From Acidobacteriaceae bacterium (GTDB lineage Bacteria > Acidobacteriota > Terriglobia > Bryobacterales > Bryobacteraceae), in NCBI GenBank assembly GCA_019240475.1, contig JAFAYI010000029.1, positions 1 through 64,000 of the forward strand: 64,000 bases of DNA, read 5' to 3'. Shown here piece by piece: positions 33,885 through 42,283 of the stretch. The notes below the pieces were generated by a model. It was not told where the DNA came from, ran no database searches, and saw nothing but the letters and a program-made list of their open reading frames with translations. The first letter of the stretch is position 1; every line of letters starts with the position of its first letter. A program made the translations under genes and the position numbers.

Positions 33885-36383
33885 GTGATCCGCAACTTCC
33901 AATACGCCTGGCGCACCCTGCGCCGCAGCCCCATCTTCTTCTTCACTGCCATCGCCACCCTCGGCCTTGGCATCGGCGCCACCACCGCCATCTTTTCGCT
34001 CTTCTACCAGGTCCTTCTGCGCCAACTGCCCGTCCGCGATCCCCAACAGCTCTTCGTGCTCCACCGCACCGGCAGCATCCCCGGTTGGTCCAGCAGCGAC
34101 AACGCCGAACCCCCGCTCTCCTATCCGCTCTACCGCAGCCTCCGCGACGCCTCCGGATCGGTCTCGCAAGGCATGATCGCGCGCTCGTTCGCCGCCGTAG
34201 ACATCATGCGCAACGGCAACACGGAGCGAGCCCAAACCGAAATCGTCTCCGGCAACTTTTTCGATGTGCTAGGAGTCAGGCCTATCGGCGGCCGCCTGCT
34301 TTCGCCCACCGACGACGCCCGCACCGCCAATCGGGTCGCCGTGCTCGGCTACGCATTCTGGACCCAAAAATACGGTGGAGCGAACGTCATCGGCCAAAGC
34401 GTTCTGGTCAACAACAACGCTGTCACGATCGTCGGAATCGCCCCGCCAAACTTTCGCGGCCTGCTCTCCGGGCAAACGCCCGACCTCTACCTGCCCATCT
34501 CGATGGCGCCCCTCGCCATGCCCGGCTTCAATGGCCTCGACGATCCCGGCTTCCATTGGCTCACCCTTCTCGCGCGCCTCCGCCCTAATGTCTCGCGCGC
34601 CAAAGCGCAAGCCTTCCTAAACCCGCTCTTCACAGCCACCCTGCGCGACGAAATCGGCCCTATGCACATCGTCAGCCAGCACAGCCGCGACCGCGTCCTC
34701 GCCAACCGCCTCGAGCTCCACCCCGCCACGTCCGCGCTGAACGCGCTTGAGACCAGTTGGAAGAAACCGCTCTCCGTTCTGCTGATCTCCGCCGGTGTTC
34801 TGCTCCTCATCGCCTGCTCGAATCTCGCCGGCCTGCTCCTCGTGCGCGCCAGCGCCCGCCGAACGGAAATTGCCGTTCGAAAGTCGGTAGGCGCAAGCCG
34901 CTGGCAAATCGTCTCCCAACTACTCGCCGAAAGCCTTCTGCTCTGCCTGCTCGGAGCGGTCGTCGGCGTTCTTCTCTCGCTCACCCTCACCAGCGGCATT
35001 CTTCGAATGGTGCCCGCCGACGTCACAGCCGGCTGGGTCGGCAGCCGTTTCGATTGGTCTATCCTCCTATTCGCCATCGCCGTCTCGCTCGCCTCCGGGC
35101 TCGCCTTCGGCATCCTGCCTGCGTGGCAAGTCAGCTCCGAGCCAGCCTCCGTGCTCAAGGATCAAATGCGCCAGTCGTCGGGGGCGGGCCACACCCGCAT
35201 TCGCCGCGCCTTGGTCGTCTGTGAAATTGCGCTGTGCGTGGTGCTTCTTGCCGGCGCCGGTCTGTTCACCAAAAGCCTTCTGAAACTGCTCCATCACAAC
35301 CCGGGCTTTCATGCCGAAGATCTCCTGTCCTTCACGCTCGATCCCGCGCTCGACCGCTATGACTCCGCCCGCGCCCTTTCCCTCTACACGCAAATCGAGC
35401 AGCGCCTCTCCTCCACTCCTACCGTGACCGCCGCCTCCTACTGCCAATTCGGGCCGTATTCCAATGCCGACTCCTCCACCAACATCAGTATCGAAGGGTA
35501 TCAGCCCACCGAAGACGAAAACATGGACAGCCGCAACAATCTCGCCGCGCCCGGCTTCTTCCATACGCTCGGCATCCCGCTCCTCGCAGGCCGAGAGTTC
35601 ACCGCGGCCGATGGCCCAGCCAATCAGAAAGTGGTCATCGTCAACCAAGCCTTCGTCAAGCGCTTCGTCCGGGGCAGGGAAGCCATCGGCCTGCACATGG
35701 CGCCCGGCGCGGGTAGGGATTGGAAGCTCGACCGGCAAATCGTAGGCGTTGTCGGCGACGCGCAGTTCGGCAGCCTGCGCAAAGCCGCCGACCCGTTCTA
35801 TTTCGTGCCCTTCGCGCAATCCGGGCCGGCTACGGATCCCGCTCCTCAAGCCGTCTTCCTGGTGCGTACTCAGACCGGCAATACCGCGCTCCCGTCCGCC
35901 ATTCGCGCTCTGGTCGGCTCCTTCGATCACGGGCTGCCCGTCACCAACATGTCGAAGATGCAAGTGCTGATTCAGAACTCCGTCTTTCAGGACCGCGCCG
36001 TCGCCGTCCTCACCACGGCATCCAGCCTTCTCGCGCTCTTGCTCGCAAGCCTGGGCCTCTACGGCATCGTTGCCTATGGCGTGACTCGCCGCACTGCCGA
36101 GATCGGCATCCGCATGGCGCTCGGCGCCGGCCGCCAGTCGATTGTCAAACTCATCTTGCGCGAGATTGTCGCCACTGTGCTCGCCGGCGCTGTACTCGGC
36201 GTGTTCGCCGCCGTGCTGCTCGCCCGCGCCATCGCCTCACAACTCTTCGGCGTCGAAGCCAATGACCCCGTCATCTTCGCTGGCTCGCTTGCAGTCCTCT
36301 TCGCCGTAGCCGTCCTCGCAGGCGCCGGCCCTACCCTCCGAGCCTCCCGCATCGATCCGCTGCAGGCGCTCCGCTATAACTGA
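33885..36383 (+). CDS. ADOP-type FtsX/MacB-like permease
   Basis: 832 residues from GTG 33885, which has AGAGG six bases upstream. The N-terminus IRNFQYAWRTLRRSPIFFFT is followed by IATLGLGIGATTAIFS and a MacB-like periplasmic domain. Three helices come next (LLISAGVLLLIACSNLAGLL, ...) with TEIAVRKSVGASRW. The second module ends with YGVTRRTAEIGIRMALGAGR and ASRIDPLQALRYN. This is a complete duplicated permease; no ATPase gene is adjacent. It is the third member in the window and begins 45 bp after repeat copy 2. Substrate unknown. Confidence 0.93.
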   Translation: MIRNFQYAWRTLRRSPIFFFTAIATLGLGIGATTAIFSLFYQVLLRQLPVRDPQQLFVLHRTGSIPGWSSSDNAEPPLSYPLYRSLRDASGSVSQGMIARSFAAVDIMRNGNTERAQTEIVSGNFFDVLGVRPIGGRLLSPTDDARTANRVAVLGYAFWTQKYGGANVIGQSVLVNNNAVTIVGIAPPNFRGLLSGQTPDLYLPISMAPLAMPGFNGLDDPGFHWLTLLARLRPNVSRAKAQAFLNPLFTATLRDEIGPMHIVSQHSRDRVLANRLELHPATSALNALETSWKKPLSVLLISAGVLLLIACSNLAGLLLVRASARRTEIAVRKSVGASRWQIVSQLLAESLLLCLLGAVVGVLLSLTLTSGILRMVPADVTAGWVGSRFDWSILLFAIAVSLASGLAFGILPAWQVSSEPASVLKDQMRQSSGAGHTRIRRALVVCEIALCVVLLAGAGLFTKSLLKLLHHNPGFHAEDLLSFTLDPALDRYDSARALSLYTQIEQRLSSTPTVTAASYCQFGPYSNADSSTNISIEGYQPTEDENMDSRNNLAAPGFFHTLGIPLLAGREFTAADGPANQKVVIVNQAFVKRFVRGREAIGLHMAPGAGRDWKLDRQIVGVVGDAQFGSLRKAADPFYFVPFAQSGPATDPAPQAVFLVRTQTGNTALPSAIRALVGSFDHGLPVTNMSKMQVLIQNSVFQDRAVAVLTTASSLLALLLASLGLYGIVAYGVTRRTAEIGIRMALGAGRQSIVKLILREIVATVLAGAVLGVFAAVLLARAIASQLFGVEANDPVIFAGSLAVLFAVAVLAGAGPTLRASRIDPLQALRYN

Positions 36384-36458
36384 GGCGCAACTCATGACCC
36401 TCACGCTATACTCATGAGTGCCCCGATGAGAAGGGGACCACTTAGTCACAGCTACAGG

Positions 36459-36508
36459 GTCGAACATGTTCGACGCGACGAAAGGGAACCGCAAGGTTCC
36501 CTTTTCGC
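36459..36508 (+). terminator. palindrome plus GCAA-capped hairpin after the permease gene
   Basis: GTCGAACATGTTCGAC (36459-36474) is a perfect 16-bp palindrome. Seven bases later AAAGGGAACC-GCAA-GGTTCCCTTT (36481-36504) forms a 10-bp stem with a GNRA loop, extendable by GCGA/TCGC around a CG bulge. There is no proper T-tract outside the stem. It probably terminates the permease transcript; a structured small RNA starting near 36415 is the alternative. Confidence 0.5.
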
Positions 36509-36534
36509 TATTTGAAAGGCTAAAATGTTGAGTA

Positions 36535-36765
36535 TTGAGCCCCGATTCGCAAGTGCTGCTTTCCATCGGCGTTCCCACCATAGTCATTCTCATTGGGATG
36601 CTCGTTAACATGCGGCAGATCGAGCGCCTGGAAAGGCACATGGATGCGCAGTTCTTAGCTCTCCGCTCCGAAATGAACGCCCGTTTCGAAGCCGCTCATC
36701 AAGCTTTGCTGCGAGTCGAAGGCGTCATGGACGCGCGCCTCAAACACCTCGAAGAGCGGGATTAA
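36535..36765 (+). CDS. small membrane-anchored coiled-coil protein, copy 1
   Basis: 76 residues: a short N-terminus, one membrane helix (VLLSIGVPTIVILIGMLVN, about 7-25) and a charged coiled coil (MRQIERLERHMDAQFLALRS ... LRVEGVMDARLKHLEERD). It is nearly identical to the next gene. In frame only TTG 36535 is available because a TGA lies two codons upstream, and the ATG used by copy 2 has been displaced out of frame here. Copy 1 may therefore be poorly translated or decaying. Function unknown. Confidence 0.55.
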   Translation: MSPDSQVLLSIGVPTIVILIGMLVNMRQIERLERHMDAQFLALRSEMNARFEAAHQALLRVEGVMDARLKHLEERD

Positions 36766-36822
36766 CCCATTTCGAGAAGCTATCTGACCCGGGCGATCCC
36801 AGCCGGTGCGAAACCCGCTAAA

Positions 36823-37083
36823 ATGACGATGTTGACACCCGATTCGCAAGTACTCCTTTCCATCGGCGTTCCGACGGTCGTCATTCTCATCGGAATGCTC
36901 GTTAACATGCGGCAGATCGAGCGCCTCGAAAAGCATATGGATTCGCAGTTTGTCTCTGTCCGCATGGAACTAAACTCTCTCCGCTCCGAAATGAACGCCC
37001 GTTTCGAAGCCGCTCATCAAGCTTTGCTGCGAGTCGAAGGCGTCATGGACGCGCGCCTCAAGCACCTCGAAGAGCGGGAGTAA
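36823..37083 (+). CDS. small membrane-anchored coiled-coil protein, copy 2
   Basis: 86 residues from ATG 36823 (a second ATG two codons on). It has the same layout as copy 1: one membrane helix (about 9-30) and a coiled coil. It has ten extra residues, including FVSVRMELNSLRSEMNARF, lengthening the coil. Flanking DNA is also similar, so this is a recent tandem duplication. It lies 70 bp upstream of tolQ on the same strand. It resembles a family of short TM/coiled-coil proteins abundant in acidobacterial genomes; role unknown. Confidence 0.7.
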   Translation: MTMLTPDSQVLLSIGVPTVVILIGMLVNMRQIERLEKHMDSQFVSVRMELNSLRSEMNARFEAAHQALLRVEGVMDARLKHLEERE

Positions 37084-37153
37084 GTCTCCTTCGAGAAGCT
37101 AGCCGACCCACGCTCTCTATAATGAAGAGCGAACTCACGAGAGGACATTTCTA

Positions 37154-37831
37154 TTGCCGTTTTTGCTGTCGCCTGCTGACTTCACACTTTGGGACATCGT
37201 TCAAAACCTCCGGCCCGTTCCCCTAGCTGTCATCGCCATTCTGGTTCTCTTCTCGCTCTTCTCCTGGACCATCGTCTTCTCGAAGGGCAGCGTCTTCAGC
37301 CGCGCCCGCCGCGAGAATCGCAACTTTCTACGCGCCTTCCGCAAAGCCAATAACCTCCAGTCCGTCGCGGTTGCAAGCGAGCAGTTCGGCTCCGCGCCGC
37401 TGGTCGCCGTCTTCGATTTCGGCTACGGCGAAATCGAACGCCAGGTCAAGCAGCGCGGCGCGCTCGTCAACAAAGTCGCAATCGAGCGCAGCCTCCAACT
37501 CGGCATCAGCGAAGAGGTCACCAAGCTGGAACTCAACATGAATTGGCTCGCGACCGTGGCTTCGGTCTCGCCCTTCATCGGCCTGTTCGGCACGGTGTGG
37601 GGCATCATCGACGCCTTCGCCGGTCTCGGCAACGCCGGCAGCGCGAGTCTCCGCGCCGTTGCGCCCGGCATCTCGGAAGCGCTCGTCACCACCGCCATCG
37701 GTCTCGCCGCGGCTATTCCGGCGGCCATCTTCTACAACGTCTTCGGCACTCGCATCCGCGAGATGGGCACTCGCATGGAAGACTTCGCCATCGAGTTTCA
37801 GAACCTCGCCGAGCGCGACTTCGGCGGATAA
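37154..37831 (+). CDS. tolQ: TolQ/ExbB-type proton channel subunit
   Basis: 225 residues from TTG 37154, after a GAGAGGA element. Membrane helices lie at about 20-43 (PVPLAVIAILVLFSLFSWTI), 135-155 (NWLATVASVSPFIGLFGTVW) and 172-195 (SEALVTTAIGLAAAIPAAIF), with the family motif APGISEALVTTAIGL. With TolR it uses the proton-motive force to energise TolA. It is first in a six-gene Tol-Pal operon. A TATAAT box at 37118-37123 is a possible promoter element, without a clear -35 box. Confidence 0.95.
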   Translation: MPFLLSPADFTLWDIVQNLRPVPLAVIAILVLFSLFSWTIVFSKGSVFSRARRENRNFLRAFRKANNLQSVAVASEQFGSAPLVAVFDFGYGEIERQVKQRGALVNKVAIERSLQLGISEEVTKLELNMNWLATVASVSPFIGLFGTVWGIIDAFAGLGNAGSASLRAVAPGISEALVTTAIGLAAAIPAAIFYNVFGTRIREMGTRMEDFAIEFQNLAERDFGG

Positions 37832-37843
37832 CCGGACACGCAC

Positions 37844-38290
37844 GTGGCATTCTCCTTTAATAACGGCGGCCATCGCGGACGGCGCTTCGGCGGCCCCTCG
37901 GCGATGTCGGAGATCAACGTTGTACCGCTGGTGGACGTCGTGCTCGTCTTGCTGATTATCTTTATGATTACGGCGAACGTGATGGAATTCGGCCTCGACA
38001 TTCAGGTGCCGAAGGTCAAGCGCGTCCAGAACACCACGCAGGACCTTCCCGTCGTCAGCATCAGCAAGAATGGCGAATCGTTCCTCGGCGACAAGCCCGT
38101 CAACATCAACCTGCTCGCGCAAAGCGTTCGCCAGCGCTTCCACAATGCCACGGCCGTCTATGTTCGGGCCGATCGCGAAACTCCCTGGGACCCCATCGCG
38201 CAGGTGGTCGCCGAACTGGGAGAGGCCAAGCTGGAAGTCCGTATCGTGACCGCGCCCATCGATTCTTCCACCCGCCAGCCGCGCCGCTGA
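37844..38290 (+). CDS. tolR: TolR/ExbD-type energy transducer
   Basis: 148 residues from GTG 37844, 12 bp after tolQ. One helix (INVVPLVDVVLVLLIIFMIT, about 23-42) holds the essential membrane Asp in PLVDVVLVLLI. The periplasmic part follows (VPKVKRVQNTTQDLPVVSIS ... AVYVRADRETPWDPIAQVV), matching the ExbD/TolR fold. A short Gly/Arg-rich N-terminus lies in the cytoplasm. It forms the channel with TolQ. Confidence 0.95.
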   Translation: MAFSFNNGGHRGRRFGGPSAMSEINVVPLVDVVLVLLIIFMITANVMEFGLDIQVPKVKRVQNTTQDLPVVSISKNGESFLGDKPVNINLLAQSVRQRFHNATAVYVRADRETPWDPIAQVVAELGEAKLEVRIVTAPIDSSTRQPRR

Positions 38291-38292
38291 CC

Positions 38293-39075
38293 ATGCCTCC
38301 GACCACGGCCGAACCGCTCGACATCCTGGACGAACGCGACCCGCTCGGCTTCCCCTTCGTCGGTTCCTTGTTCGTGCACGGCGCCGTCATTGCGCTCATG
38401 TTCTTCGGCTGGTACTGGATGAACCGCGCGAAAGACACTCTCGGAGACGTTCATCCGGCCGGCGGTCCCGCCTACGCCGTCTCGCCCGTTCACAATATCC
38501 CGATCCCCCGCCGCGAAGCTCCCGAGAACCCCGTGGCCAACGACACGCAATCCACGGTTCCCACCGCCCCCGCCAAGCAGACCGCCGAAAAGCAGCCCGT
38601 TCCGGACAAGAACGCCATCGAGATCCCCGACAAGATCAAGCGCCAGGCGCCGCGCCCGCTGCACAAGCAGCAATACGCGCAGCCCGCGCCCGCGAACCAG
38701 GTCTACAGCCACTCGCCGCAAGCGCTTTCAAATCCCATGTACAGTACTCCCGGCGGAGCCGGCCAAGTCGGCATCGGGCCGAATACCATGCTTGGGAATC
38801 AGTACGGGGCTTACGGGGAACTTGTGCGCCAGCGCATAGCCCAGGCTTGGCAGACCAACGGCCTCCCGCACAGGCAGGCCTCTCCGACGATCATTAGTTT
38901 CACCATCCAGCGCGATGGCACTATCCGCGACCCGCGCGTTCTCCAGGGCAGCGGCAATCCATCGATCGATAATTCCGCCCTGCGCGCCGTCTACGACGCT
39001 AGCCCGCTACCGGCGTTTCCCCCGCAGATCACTTACGGTTCTATCTCAGCTCAGTTCACGTTCAGCCTACAATGA
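38293..39075 (+). CDS. TolA-like protein with TonB C-terminal domain
   Basis: 260 residues starting 2 bp after tolR. One helix (FPFVGSLFVHGAVIALMFFG, about 20-39), a Pro/Ala/Lys-rich periplasmic spacer (about 55-150) and a TonB/TolA-type C-terminal domain (about 175-260) with PTIISFTIQRDGTIRDPRVL and SALRAVYDASPLPAFP. Its position between tolR and tolB assigns it the TolA role, spanning the periplasm to TolB and Pal. The spacer is Pro-rich rather than the long Ala-rich helix of E. coli TolA, as in many non-proteobacterial versions. Confidence 0.88.
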   Translation: MPPTTAEPLDILDERDPLGFPFVGSLFVHGAVIALMFFGWYWMNRAKDTLGDVHPAGGPAYAVSPVHNIPIPRREAPENPVANDTQSTVPTAPAKQTAEKQPVPDKNAIEIPDKIKRQAPRPLHKQQYAQPAPANQVYSHSPQALSNPMYSTPGGAGQVGIGPNTMLGNQYGAYGELVRQRIAQAWQTNGLPHRQASPTIISFTIQRDGTIRDPRVLQGSGNPSIDNSALRAVYDASPLPAFPPQITYGSISAQFTFSLQ

Positions 39076-40451
39076 TGCGCTTCTTTTTTGCTTCTCTTTT
39101 ACTGTTCGCCTCGCTCGGCTCCATCGGCGCCCGGCAAGAGATCCAAGGCAATATTATTAAGAACCCGGGCAAACCGCTGGTCGCGGTTCCCGACTTCCGC
39201 GCGTCCGGCGCCGCCGCCTCATACGTGGGCGCTTTTAACAGCACCGTCGCAAGCGATTTACAGTCTTCACCGCTCATCAACTTCGTTCCGAAGACCATGT
39301 ACCCCTTGCAGGCCCCGCAGCAGCCGCAGGATCTGATCTCGGGTGTCGCGTCGCCGAGCCGGGGCGCCTATACGCCCCAAGGCAAGCGCCTCAGCGATTG
39401 GAGCCTTCCACCGGTTTCCACCAACTATCTCGGAATGGGCTACGGCGCGGAATCGCACGGCAACTTCGTCGTCTTCGGCTGGTTCTATTCGACCTCTCCG
39501 ACCATGGCGACGCTGCAGCAGGCGCAGGTCTTCGGCAAGGTCTACACCGCTTCGCTTGATCAGAATGGCGCCGTCGATGCCGGGCATCGGTTCGCGGCCG
39601 ACATTCTCGCCCAATTCGGCGGCAAGAGCCTGGTCGGCACGCGCATTGTCTTCGTCTCCAATCGCAGCGGCGCGAAAGAGATTTGGATTATGAATTGGGA
39701 CGGTACCGATCAACGCCAGCTCACTCGCTACGGCTCCATCTCCACTTTCCCTTCGGCTTCGCCAGATGGCCGCATCGTTGCGTTCACAACCTACGCAGCC
39801 GGTTATCCCGCCATCCAGATGTTTTCTCTTGACACCGGCCGCAAATTGCCGTTCTATAATCAACGCGCTTCCATGAACGCTTTTGTCACCTTCACGCCCG
39901 ATTCGAAGCGCATCGTCTTTTCTTCCACGGCCGCGGGCGGCCCGGCGCAGCTTTATATGACAAACGTGGATGGCAGCGGCCTGCATCGCGTCTCCTCCTC
40001 AGGCGCCATTGAAGTCGAAGCGAAGATCAACCCCAAGACCGGCGCCGATCTGGTGGACGTCTCCGGCCGCTCCGGCCTGCCGCAGATCTATCAGATGAAC
40101 CTGGAGGGCGCCGACGTGCAGCGGCTGAGCGCTGGCACAGGTGAAGCCACCAACCCGGCCTGGAGCCCCGACGGCGAACACATCGCATTCGCCTGGACGC
40201 GCGGCTTCGAACCCGGCAATTACAACATTTTCATCATGGACGTTACTTCGCGCCAGGCCACTCAGCTTACGGCCAACGAAGGCCGCAACGAAAATCCAAG
40301 CTGGGCGCCCGATGGCGCTCACATCGTTTATGCGTCCATGCGCGGACGCCAATCGCAGATCTGGGTCATGAACGCCGATGGAACCGGCAAACATCCTCTT
40401 ACTGATCGTGGAAGCAACGAAAAACCTGTGTGGGTCTACGCAGAACAGTAG
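39072..40451 (+). CDS. tolB: TolB periplasmic beta-propeller protein
   Basis: 459 residues; the ATG overlaps the previous stop as ATGA. A signal peptide (FFASLLLFASLGSIGARQ) is followed by the TolB N-terminal domain (about 25-180, ending FGGKSLVGTRIVFVSNRSGA). Then come PD40/WD40-like propeller blades with repeated cores: WIMNWDGTDQRQLTRYGS, SFPSASPDGRIVAFTTYAAG, PAWSPDGEHIAFAWTRG and PSWAPDGAHIVYASMRG. TolB binds Pal and connects it to TolA during envelope constriction. Confidence 0.95.
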   Translation: MMRFFFASLLLFASLGSIGARQEIQGNIIKNPGKPLVAVPDFRASGAAASYVGAFNSTVASDLQSSPLINFVPKTMYPLQAPQQPQDLISGVASPSRGAYTPQGKRLSDWSLPPVSTNYLGMGYGAESHGNFVVFGWFYSTSPTMATLQQAQVFGKVYTASLDQNGAVDAGHRFAADILAQFGGKSLVGTRIVFVSNRSGAKEIWIMNWDGTDQRQLTRYGSISTFPSASPDGRIVAFTTYAAGYPAIQMFSLDTGRKLPFYNQRASMNAFVTFTPDSKRIVFSSTAAGGPAQLYMTNVDGSGLHRVSSSGAIEVEAKINPKTGADLVDVSGRSGLPQIYQMNLEGADVQRLSAGTGEATNPAWSPDGEHIAFAWTRGFEPGNYNIFIMDVTSRQATQLTANEGRNENPSWAPDGAHIVYASMRGRQSQIWVMNADGTGKHPLTDRGSNEKPVWVYAEQ

Positions 40452-40521
40452 AAAATTAGTCAAAATACCGCCATTATTGAGATAAGCACCAGGAAACGTT
40501 TAGGGAGGATTTCCAAGGATC

Positions 40522-41286
40522 ATGAGAAAGAACAGAGCATCGCTGACCTCAGCCGCAGTGCTCCTGTTGGTTTTTGCTGCAGGGTGTCATAAGAAAGCTC
40601 CGCCGCCAACGCCCGCAGCTCCACCATCCGCGCCGCCGCCCGCGGCCGCGCCGGTGATCAACTACTTCAATGCCGAGCCTTCGAGCATCAGTAGTGGTCA
40701 ACCGTCTTCACTGCGTTGGTCGGTCGACAACGCGACTAATGTCCAGATCGACAACGGTATCGGGCAAGTGAGTCCCAATGGCCGCCGCGCCGTCTATCCG
40801 ACCGCTACCACCACCTATCACATGACCGCCAGCGGCGCCGGTGGAAATGTCTCGGCCGACGCAACGGTCACCGTCGGCACGCCGCCTCCCGCCGAAGCCC
40901 CGCCGCCGCGGAACACCGAAACGGTAGCCGATATCCTCGCCCATCGCGTGCAGGACATTCACTTCGATTACGACAAGAGCGATGTCCGGCAACAGGATCA
41001 ACCCGTTTTGCAGGGTGATGCCGATGCGCTGAAGACCATCTTCCAGATGGATCCGAACTTCGTGGTCACGATTGAAGGCCACTGCGATGAGCGTGGTTCA
41101 GCCGAATACAATCTCGGCCTTGGCGACCGCCGCGCTTCCGCCACCAAGGACGCGCTCGTCAGTCTCGGCGTGCCCGGCGATAAGCTGAAGACCATCAGCT
41201 ACGGCAAAGAACGCCCGATCTGCACCGACGCGAGTGAGGATTGCTACGCGCGCAACCGCCGCGCCCACTTCTCGGCCGGCCAATAG
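40522..41286 (+). CDS. pal: Pal, OmpA-family peptidoglycan-associated lipoprotein
   Basis: 254 residues. A lipoprotein signal (VLLLVFAAGC, Cys22) leads to a Pro/Ala linker, an immunoglobulin-like module (about 45-118; FNAEPSSISSGQPSSLRWSV) not present in E. coli Pal, and the OmpA-like peptidoglycan-binding domain (about 140-254; DIHFDYDKSDVRQQDQP, TIEGHCDERGSAEYNLGLGD, YGKERPICTD). An AGGGAGGA element lies upstream of the ATG. Pal is anchored in the outer membrane and binds diaminopimelate in the wall. Confidence 0.95.
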   Translation: MRKNRASLTSAAVLLLVFAAGCHKKAPPPTPAAPPSAPPPAAAPVINYFNAEPSSISSGQPSSLRWSVDNATNVQIDNGIGQVSPNGRRAVYPTATTTYHMTASGAGGNVSADATVTVGTPPPAEAPPPRNTETVADILAHRVQDIHFDYDKSDVRQQDQPVLQGDADALKTIFQMDPNFVVTIEGHCDERGSAEYNLGLGDRRASATKDALVSLGVPGDKLKTISYGKERPICTDASEDCYARNRRAHFSAGQ

Positions 41287-41332
41287 CGGAAGAGCTTTCG
41301 CGCGTCTCTTACACTAAATACAAGCCTGAAAC

Positions 41333-41355
41333 GGGGACGGTTGCCATCCGTCCCC
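41333..41355 (+). terminator. hairpin between pal and cpoB
   Basis: GGGGACGG-TTGCCAT-CCGTCCCC forms a perfect 8-bp GC-rich stem, followed by CTCCTC-TT-GAGGAG, which can sequester the cpoB ribosome binding site. There is no T-tract. It may attenuate or stabilise the mRNA rather than end it. Confidence 0.4.
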
Positions 41356-41378
41356 TCCTCTTGAGGAGTAAATTCTAC

Positions 41379-42281
41379 ATGAAAGTCTTGCGTCTTGCTG
41401 TTCTTACGCTCACCTTTTCGAGCTTTTCCTTTGCTGTTAACAAAGACATGGTGGAGATGCAGCGCGAGCTGGAAGCCCGGCTTGATGCCATGCAGCAAAC
41501 CCTCAACTCCAAGATCGACGTGCTGACCGGCATGCTGCAGGCCATTCAGAACGATTCCAGGCGAACCGCGGATCAGGTTGCTTCCATGCAGGATACGCTG
41601 ACTAACGGTGTAGCCAAATCCCTGGCGCCGGTGAATGGAGTCAGCACCAAAGTCGACGCGATGGGCGATGACGTGCGCTCTCTCAAGGACTCGCTCGCGG
41701 ACCTGAGCGCCCGTTTGGAAAGAATGGACGCCAAGATTACCGACCTGAAGAACCAGATCCAGGTGATCCAGAATCCGCCGCCGGCCCCAGGCGCCGCATC
41801 GCCCGGTACCCCAGGATCAACCGGTCAGCCGCAGGGAACCGGCGCTCCTCCCCAGGGCATGAGCGCGGACCGCACCTTCACAGACGCGCTGCGCGATTTC
41901 CAGACCGGCAAGACCGATCTCGCCTACAACGAATTTCAGCAGTATCTGACTTACTTCCCCAACACCGAACTCGCCGCGAACGCTCAATTCTACATTGGAG
42001 AAATCGCCTACAATCGGGGAGATTACGTTGCGGCTGTCCAGGCTTTCGACGCCGTTTTGGAGCGTTACCCAGAAAACCCCAAAACTCCCGACGCTCACTT
42101 CATGAAGGGCATGGCGCTGCTCAAAGGCCGCCAGGCGTCCCGCGCCGTCCAGGAATTTCGCGCCTTGGTGCAGAAGTATCCGCACACCGACGATGCCAGG
42201 AAAGCGCAGGAGCAGCTCCGTGAAATGCACGCCTCTACTGCGAGCCCGCCAGCGACAACCGCGCGCCGGCGGCCGCAATAA
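41379..42281 (+). CDS. cpoB: CpoB/YbgF, Tol-Pal system coiled-coil and TPR protein
   Basis: 300 residues from ATG 41379, chosen because GAGGAG lies about 10 bases upstream and a signal peptide (VLRLAVLTLTFSSFSFA) follows; the frame extends to 41241 inside pal but without these features. A coiled coil (about 20-125; MQRELEARLDAMQQTLNSKI) is followed by a Pro/Gly linker and TPR repeats (about 160-285; ALRDFQTGKTDLAYNEFQQY, FYIGEIAYNRGDYVAAVQAF). CpoB couples Tol energy with peptidoglycan synthesis at division in E. coli. Confidence 0.92.
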   Translation: MKVLRLAVLTLTFSSFSFAVNKDMVEMQRELEARLDAMQQTLNSKIDVLTGMLQAIQNDSRRTADQVASMQDTLTNGVAKSLAPVNGVSTKVDAMGDDVRSLKDSLADLSARLERMDAKITDLKNQIQVIQNPPPAPGAASPGTPGSTGQPQGTGAPPQGMSADRTFTDALRDFQTGKTDLAYNEFQQYLTYFPNTELAANAQFYIGEIAYNRGDYVAAVQAFDAVLERYPENPKTPDAHFMKGMALLKGRQASRAVQEFRALVQKYPHTDDARKAQEQLREMHASTASPPATTARRRPQ

Positions 42282-42283
42282 CT

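Noticed and set aside
36459..36474. Palindrome GTCGAACATGTTCGAC as a LexA-type SOS box
   Set aside because: The Bacillus-type box needs CGAAC-N4-GTTCG; the spacer here is two bases. It lies downstream of a permease and not before a repair gene.
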